This document shows, piece after piece, positions 5,638 to 9,341 of a DNA stretch of 9,341 nucleotides; the first letter of the stretch is position 1; each line of letters starts with the position of its first letter. The notes beneath the pieces were generated by a model. The model made no database searches. It was given only the letters and a program-made list of their open reading frames with translations, and was not told the origin of the DNA. The DNA comes from Bacillota bacterium. GTDB taxonomy: Bacteria; Bacillota; Clostridia; Oscillospirales; Ruminococcaceae. The stretch is taken from the NCBI GenBank assembly GCA_023395695.1, contig JAEWYJ010000109.1, positions 1 through 9,341 on the forward strand, given 5' to 3'. The translations under genes were made by a program, and so were the position numbers.

Positions 5638-6783
5638 CTATGCGTCGATATAGTTGCCCAGAAACACGAAGGTACCGGGGTTGTTTTGCAGCTCGCACAG
5701 CAGCTTGAGCACCGGTTCCGCGCAAACCGAGGCCTCAAGATCAAAATAAAACATAAACTCAAAATCCTTGCCGGGAATCGGCCGGCTCTCAAGCTTGGTC
5801 AGGTTGATGCCCAGCATCGAAAAGCGCGACAGCATGCCGGAAAGGGAGCCGGGGCTGTGCGGCAGCGTCATCATCAGGGAAATCTTGGACGCGCCCGGAT
5901 AGATTTCCAGCTCGCGCGAGATGCAGATGAAACGCGTAAAGTTGTTGTCGCTATCCTGAATGCCCTCCGAGAGAATTTGCAGTCCGTAAAGCTCGGCGCA
6001 CTGCCGCGAGGAAATGGCCGCAACGTCGTCGCGGTCCGATTCCGCCACCATTTTGGCCGCCATAGCCGTATTGGCGCAGACCGTAACCTTGACGCCGGGG
6101 TGCGCCTTTAAAAATTCGCCGCACTGTCCAATCGCCTGCTCGTGCGAAAAAACCTCGCGGATGCCCGCAATGGCCGCGCCCTTTTTACCCAGCAGCGCAT
6201 GGGCTATGCGCAGACGGGTGCCGCGCACAATGCAGAATTTGTGGCGCTTCATCAGGTCGTACACCGCGCCCACCGAGCCGAACGAGCTGTTCTCTATCGG
6301 CAGCACGCCGTAGCGGCACAGCCCCTGCTCCACAGCCTGAAACACGCCCTCAAAGCTCTGGACATAAACAATCTCGGCATGGGGGAACAGCTTGTCGCAG
6401 GCCTGCTGCGAATAAGCGCCCTCAACACCCTGGCAGGCCACCACCGCCCGTCGGGGGAAAAGCGCCGGCGTGCTTTTCAGCGACGCTTCAATGCAGTTAG
6501 CCAGCGCGTTTTTTCCGGTCATCAGGCTGCTTTGGTAGGAGCGGCTCAGTTCAAACAGCGTGCGGAACAGCACCTGGGTATAATCCTCAAACGGCTCGCC
6601 CGCTTCCTGCGCCATCCGGTTTAAAATGGCGCGCTCGCGCTCTTTATCCAGCACCGGCAGGCTGTTTTCAAGCTTGTATCTGGCAATATCCATCGAGACG
6701 TTCATCCGCTCGACAAAAAGCTGCCCCATGCGGTGGTTAATGTCGTCTATGCGCACTCGCAGCGCGTTTAAATCTAAAGCCAT
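5638..6783 (-). CDS. pheA: Bifunctional chorismate mutase-prephenate dehydratase (P-protein)
   Basis: This enzyme converts chorismate to prephenate and then to phenylpyruvate, the committed route to phenylalanine. The protein is 381 aa with three parts. The AroQ-type mutase (1-90) keeps residues matching the E. coli active site: R9, R26, K37, D46, E50, S80 and Q84. The dehydratase (about 113-285) has GVEGAYS (119-125), VLPIENSSFGSV (160-171), FSHEQAIGQC (212-221) and NNFTRF with catalytic T283. The ACT domain (about 298-376) has SPGSL (310-314) and ESRP (332-335), residues linked to phenylalanine binding, so feedback inhibition by Phe is expected. The ATG lies inside the end of aroC (10-base overlap) and is preceded by AAAAGGGG with an 8-base spacer, which suggests translational coupling. 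It contains 11 cysteines. No transcription attenuator is visible, since the gene is internal to the operon. Confidence 0.97.
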   Translation of the reverse strand: MALDLNALRVRIDDINHRMGQLFVERMNVSMDIARYKLENSLPVLDKERERAILNRMAQEAGEPFEDYTQVLFRTLFELSRSYQSSLMTGKNALANCIEASLKSTPALFPRRAVVACQGVEGAYSQQACDKLFPHAEIVYVQSFEGVFQAVEQGLCRYGVLPIENSSFGSVGAVYDLMKRHKFCIVRGTRLRIAHALLGKKGAAIAGIREVFSHEQAIGQCGEFLKAHPGVKVTVCANTAMAAKMVAESDRDDVAAISSRQCAELYGLQILSEGIQDSDNNFTRFICISRELEIYPGASKISLMMTLPHSPGSLSGMLSRFSMLGINLTKLESRPIPGKDFEFMFYFDLEASVCAEPVLKLLCELQNNPGTFVFLGNYIDA

Positions 6784-7874
6784 TGATTTTTCCCCTTTTC
6801 TTCAATCAGCAGGTCGAGCAGCACCAGCGCTGTGGCCGCCTCCACGCAGGGAACGGCCCGCAGCACCACGCAGGGGTCGTGCCTGCCGGTAATGGCAAGC
6901 TCTGCGTTTTCTCCCGTCGAAAGGCTGACGGTCTGCTGGGTCTTTGCAATGGAGGGAGTCGGCTTGAACGCCGCCCTCAGCGTAACCGGCATTCCGGTTG
7001 AAATACCGCCCAAAATGCCGCCGTGGTTATTGGTCCGGGTCACAACCTGGCCGTCTTTCATCATAAACGGGTCGTTGTGGGCGCTGCCGCGCATGGCTGC
7101 GGCCGCAAACCCCGCGCCAAATTCGACGCCCTTAACGGCCGGAATACCGAAAACAGCCGCTGCCAAACGGTTCTCAAGCCCCTCGTACAACGGCTCGCCC
7201 AGGCCTGCCGGTACCCCGACGGCAGCGCATTCAATAATGCCGCCCACCGAGTCGCCAACGCTGCGCGCTGCGTCAATCTGCGCCTGCATGCGAAGCCCCG
7301 CCTCGTCCGAGAGGGTGGGAAACGCCTTTTGCGACAACGACAAAAGCTGCTGCGCCGAAACGGCGGCGGGATCAAACGGCGTATCGGCCTCTCCGCCGAC
7401 GGCGGCAATATGCGCGCCCACCGTAATCCCCTTCTGCGCCAGAAGCTGCAAGGCTACCGCGCCCGCAAAGCAGAGCGGCGCCGTCAGCCTGCCGGAAAAC
7501 TGCCCGCCGCCCCGAATGTCGTTTGCGCCGCCGTATTTAACGGCCGCGGCATAGTCGGCATGCATCGGGCGCGGCAGATCACGCAGCCGGTCATAGTCCT
7601 TTGAGCGGGCGTCGCCGTTTTGTATCGTAGCGCACAGCGGCGCGCCGCAGGTAACGCCGTTAACCAGACCGGAAAGAATCTGCGGGATATCCGCCTCGCT
7701 GCGGGCGGTGGAAAAACGGTTGGCGCCGGGGGCCCGGCGCCCCATAAATCGGTGGATGGCCTGTGTATCGAGCCGGACGCCCGCGGGCAGACCGTCGATC
7801 ACCACGCCAATCGCCTCGCTGTGCGACTGGCCGAACACCGTAACCTTTAAAAGCTTTCCGAAGCTAGATGACAT
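6774..7874 (-). CDS. aroC: Chorismate synthase
   Basis: This enzyme makes chorismate from EPSP by anti-1,4 elimination of phosphate, using reduced FMN. The protein is 366 aa, normal for the family. Signature regions are GQSHSEAIG (15-23, H18), FSTARSEAD (54-62), RPMHADY (102-108, H105), RGGGQFSGRLTA (121-132), NNHGGILGGIS (282-292) and GRHDPCVVLRAVP (330-342, D333). H18 and H105 correspond to the two catalytic histidines. RGGGxFSGRLTA replaces the RGGGRSSAR form of enterobacteria; I recall this version from clostridial homologues. The ATG at 7874 overlaps the end of aroA by 11 bases and has GGGAGG 8 bases upstream. The longer in-frame reading up to 7982 lies inside aroA and is not used. No flavin reductase domain is fused, so reduced FMN must come from elsewhere in the cell. 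Confidence 0.97.
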   Translation of the reverse strand: MSSSFGKLLKVTVFGQSHSEAIGVVIDGLPAGVRLDTQAIHRFMGRRAPGANRFSTARSEADIPQILSGLVNGVTCGAPLCATIQNGDARSKDYDRLRDLPRPMHADYAAAVKYGGANDIRGGGQFSGRLTAPLCFAGAVALQLLAQKGITVGAHIAAVGGEADTPFDPAAVSAQQLLSLSQKAFPTLSDEAGLRMQAQIDAARSVGDSVGGIIECAAVGVPAGLGEPLYEGLENRLAAAVFGIPAVKGVEFGAGFAAAAMRGSAHNDPFMMKDGQVVTRTNNHGGILGGISTGMPVTLRAAFKPTPSIAKTQQTVSLSTGENAELAITGRHDPCVVLRAVPCVEAATALVLLDLLIEEKGKNQWL

Positions 7875-9129
7875 CGGCTTTTCCTCCCAGTCTTTTATAA
7901 TCCTCAAAAAATTTCGGGTAAGATTTTTCAACGGCGGCAGCGTCGCGGATAATGACCTCCCCGGTGCAGATGGTGGCGGCAATGCTCATGGCCATGGCGA
8001 TGCGATGGTCGTTAAAGCTGTTGATCTCGCCGCCCTTCAGGCTGCCGGTGCCCTCAATAATCAGGCCGTCCGGCAGCTCGGAGATGCGTCCGCCAAGCGC
8101 TGAGAGCGACTGGGCGATGGTCTGGAGCCGGTCGCTTTCCTTAATGCGCAGCCGCGCCGCATTAACAATTCTGGTCGTGCCGACCGCCGCGCAGGCCATA
8201 ACCGACAGCACCGGCACAAGGTCGGGAATTTCGGCTGCGTCGATGGTAACGCCCCTTAAAATGCGCGGGGACGCGCTGGCATGGCTGCCTGTTTTCTCGG
8301 CGCGTGCGCCAAAGCGCTCTAAAAGCGGCACAATGGCGCTGTCGCCCTGCGCTGTGTCGGCTGAAAGCGCCGTCACGGTAACCGGGGCGCCCATTGCCCC
8401 CGCCGCCAGCCAGCACGCCGCGTTGGACCAGTCGCCCTCTGCGGTAATGCACCCCGGCGAGCGGTAGCGCTGCCCGCCCTTTATATGATAACCGCCGCCG
8501 TTGGGCAGCGCTGTAATTTCAATGTTAAACCGCGCGAGTGTGCGCAGCGTCATAGAGACGTAGCCCGCCGATTCCAACGGCGTGGTCAGAAGAATGTTGC
8601 TGTCACCGGCAAGCATCGGCAGCGCAAACAGCAGTCCGGAAATGTACTGGGAGCTGATATTGCCCGGCAGGGTAAACGTTCCCGCAGCCAGCGCAGAGCG
8701 CATATTAAAAGGCAGCTGCGCGGCATCAAAGGTACAGCCGTGGGCTTCAAGCTCTTCGCGCAGCGGCGAAAGGGGGCGCTGCGGCAACCGGCCCTCGCCC
8801 TCAATGCGGGTGGTTGGGCACAGCGCCGCCGCCACCGGCAGCAAAAACCGAAGTGTCGAGCCGCTTTCGCCGCAGTCAAGCACCGCACGCGCCGGCCTTT
8901 GGGCCATGGGCTCAACCCGCCACACACCCGCCTCGACCAAAGAAAAGTCCGCGCCAAGCGCCGAAAGACAGCGCATTGTCGCTTCAATATCGCGGTTTAA
9001 CTCGCGGATGACCACCTCGGTGGGCGCGTCGCACAGCGCGGCGCAGATCAGGCAGCGGTGCGCGTCGGACTTTGAGGCGACGGCCCGCAGCGTGCCGCGC
9101 AGCGGCGAGGGCGTGATTCTGATATCCAT
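7864..9129 (-). CDS. aroA: 3-phosphoshikimate 1-carboxyvinyltransferase (EPSP synthase)
   Basis: This enzyme transfers the enolpyruvyl group of PEP to shikimate 3-phosphate. The protein is 421 aa, typical for the family. Substrate residues include ASKSDAHR (18-25, K20 and R25), CGESGSTLR (87-95), RPLSPL (118-123), SSQYISG (159-165), GDWSNA (232-237), catalytic D303 in IPDLVP, E331 in RIKESDR, NDHRIAM (373-379) and K402 in VEKSYPKF. Compared with E. coli, the glyphosate-site stretch GTAMRP reads GSTLRF here, so T97 and P101 become S92 and F96. The ATG at 9129 has AAAGGAG 7 bases upstream. The 21 extra in-frame residues above it lie in the aroB-aroA gap and do not belong to the fold. It lies 35 bases after aroB, and its stop lies within the start of aroC. 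Glyphosate response cannot be predicted from these residues alone. Confidence 0.97.
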   Translation of the reverse strand: MDIRITPSPLRGTLRAVASKSDAHRCLICAALCDAPTEVVIRELNRDIEATMRCLSALGADFSLVEAGVWRVEPMAQRPARAVLDCGESGSTLRFLLPVAAALCPTTRIEGEGRLPQRPLSPLREELEAHGCTFDAAQLPFNMRSALAAGTFTLPGNISSQYISGLLFALPMLAGDSNILLTTPLESAGYVSMTLRTLARFNIEITALPNGGGYHIKGGQRYRSPGCITAEGDWSNAACWLAAGAMGAPVTVTALSADTAQGDSAIVPLLERFGARAEKTGSHASASPRILRGVTIDAAEIPDLVPVLSVMACAAVGTTRIVNAARLRIKESDRLQTIAQSLSALGGRISELPDGLIIEGTGSLKGGEINSFNDHRIAMAMSIAATICTGEVIIRDAAAVEKSYPKFFEDYKRLGGKADVI

Positions 9130-9164
9130 AAAAATACTCCTTTTGGCTGTACCGTCAGCTTGGT

Positions 9165-9341
9165 TTATGCTTTGAGTCCCAGCGCAATCCAATCCTGCAG
9201 GGTGTCGGCCGCAATATCGCGCACCGCACAGCCGCCGGTACCGGTTGGAAGAATAAGCGCCAGCAGCGCGCCCCGACGTTTTTTGTCGCCGAGCGCCGCC
9301 TCAGCCAGCGCCGGGGCGCTGTAATTGCAGGTGCTCGGCAA
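9165..9341 (-). CDS. aroB: 3-dehydroquinate synthase, C-terminal end only
   Basis: The last 58 codons and TAA of a gene that enters from the right edge are present. They include LPSTCNYSAP, then LGDKKRRGALLALILPT, which match the C-terminal region of AroB (the DKK-x-x-G and VLP-like stretch before the last helix). The family enzyme cyclises DAHP to 3-dehydroquinate with NAD and a divalent metal, but the metal- and NAD-binding parts lie outside the window. The position at the head of aroA-aroC-pheA supports the call. The start, length and promoter cannot be judged. Confidence 0.85.
   Translation of the reverse strand: MPSTCNYSAPALAEAALGDKKRRGALLALILPTGTGGCAVRDIAADTLQDWIALGLKA

Noticed and set aside
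8485..9175. Plus-strand ORFs opposite aroA
   Set aside because: They are shadows of EPSP synthase; composition is Arg/Ser/Ala-rich with no motif.
1..9341. CRISPR arrays, insertion sequences, tRNA/rRNA genes, attachment sites
   Set aside because: None seen by eye: no regular repeat-spacer series, transposase, terminal inverted repeats or tRNA-like cloverleaf; gaps are short and accounted for.

Overview
The window is GC-rich bacterial DNA in which every supported gene lies on the minus strand. The gene families point to Bacillota, class Clostridia, possibly an Oscillospiraceae/Ruminococcaceae-type anaerobe. Clues are the clostridial gene order aroB-aroA-aroC-pheA-aroE-aroK, the clostridial-type AroC and AroA motifs, strong GGAGG-type ribosome binding sites, and many cysteines in enolase, MreB and PheA. 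No 16S or other marker gene is present, so the taxonomic reading is inference.

Reading in the direction of transcription (right to left), 9341-4369 is an aromatic amino-acid operon. It holds the C-terminal end of aroB, then aroA (EPSP synthase), aroC (chorismate synthase), pheA (chorismate mutase / prephenate dehydratase / ACT) and one ORF that fuses shikimate dehydrogenase (AroE) to shikimate kinase (AroK). Together these cover dehydroquinate to phenylpyruvate, except dehydroquinate dehydratase. DAHP synthase, dehydroquinate dehydratase and prephenate dehydrogenase are not in view. aroA/aroC and aroC/pheA overlap by 11 and 10 bases, pheA and aroE-aroK are 6 bases apart, and aroB-aroA are 35 bases apart. 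The operon promoter must lie beyond the right edge. A hairpin terminator candidate follows the operon at about 4224-4251.

Enolase (eno, 4019-2745) follows as its own unit. It has a good vegetative promoter (TTGACG-18-TATACT, 4181-4152), a roughly 125-base leader with three possible hairpins, and a large hairpin followed by a T-rich tail after the stop. The next gene is a single MreB/Mbl-family actin gene (2396-1377) without mreC or mreD. Its 348-base upstream gap holds the eno terminator, an imperfect 15-base repeat, a four-tract G-quadruplex motif and an extended -10 promoter candidate. The last gene (1214 to beyond base 1) is a nearly complete M20-family zinc amidohydrolase of the hydantoinase/carbamoylase type.

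The window is largely core metabolism and cell shape. I see no mobile element, CRISPR array, tRNA, rRNA or defence system. The points most worth checking are the AroE-AroK fusion, the eno leader, the G-quadruplex motif before mreB, and a few active-site substitutions.
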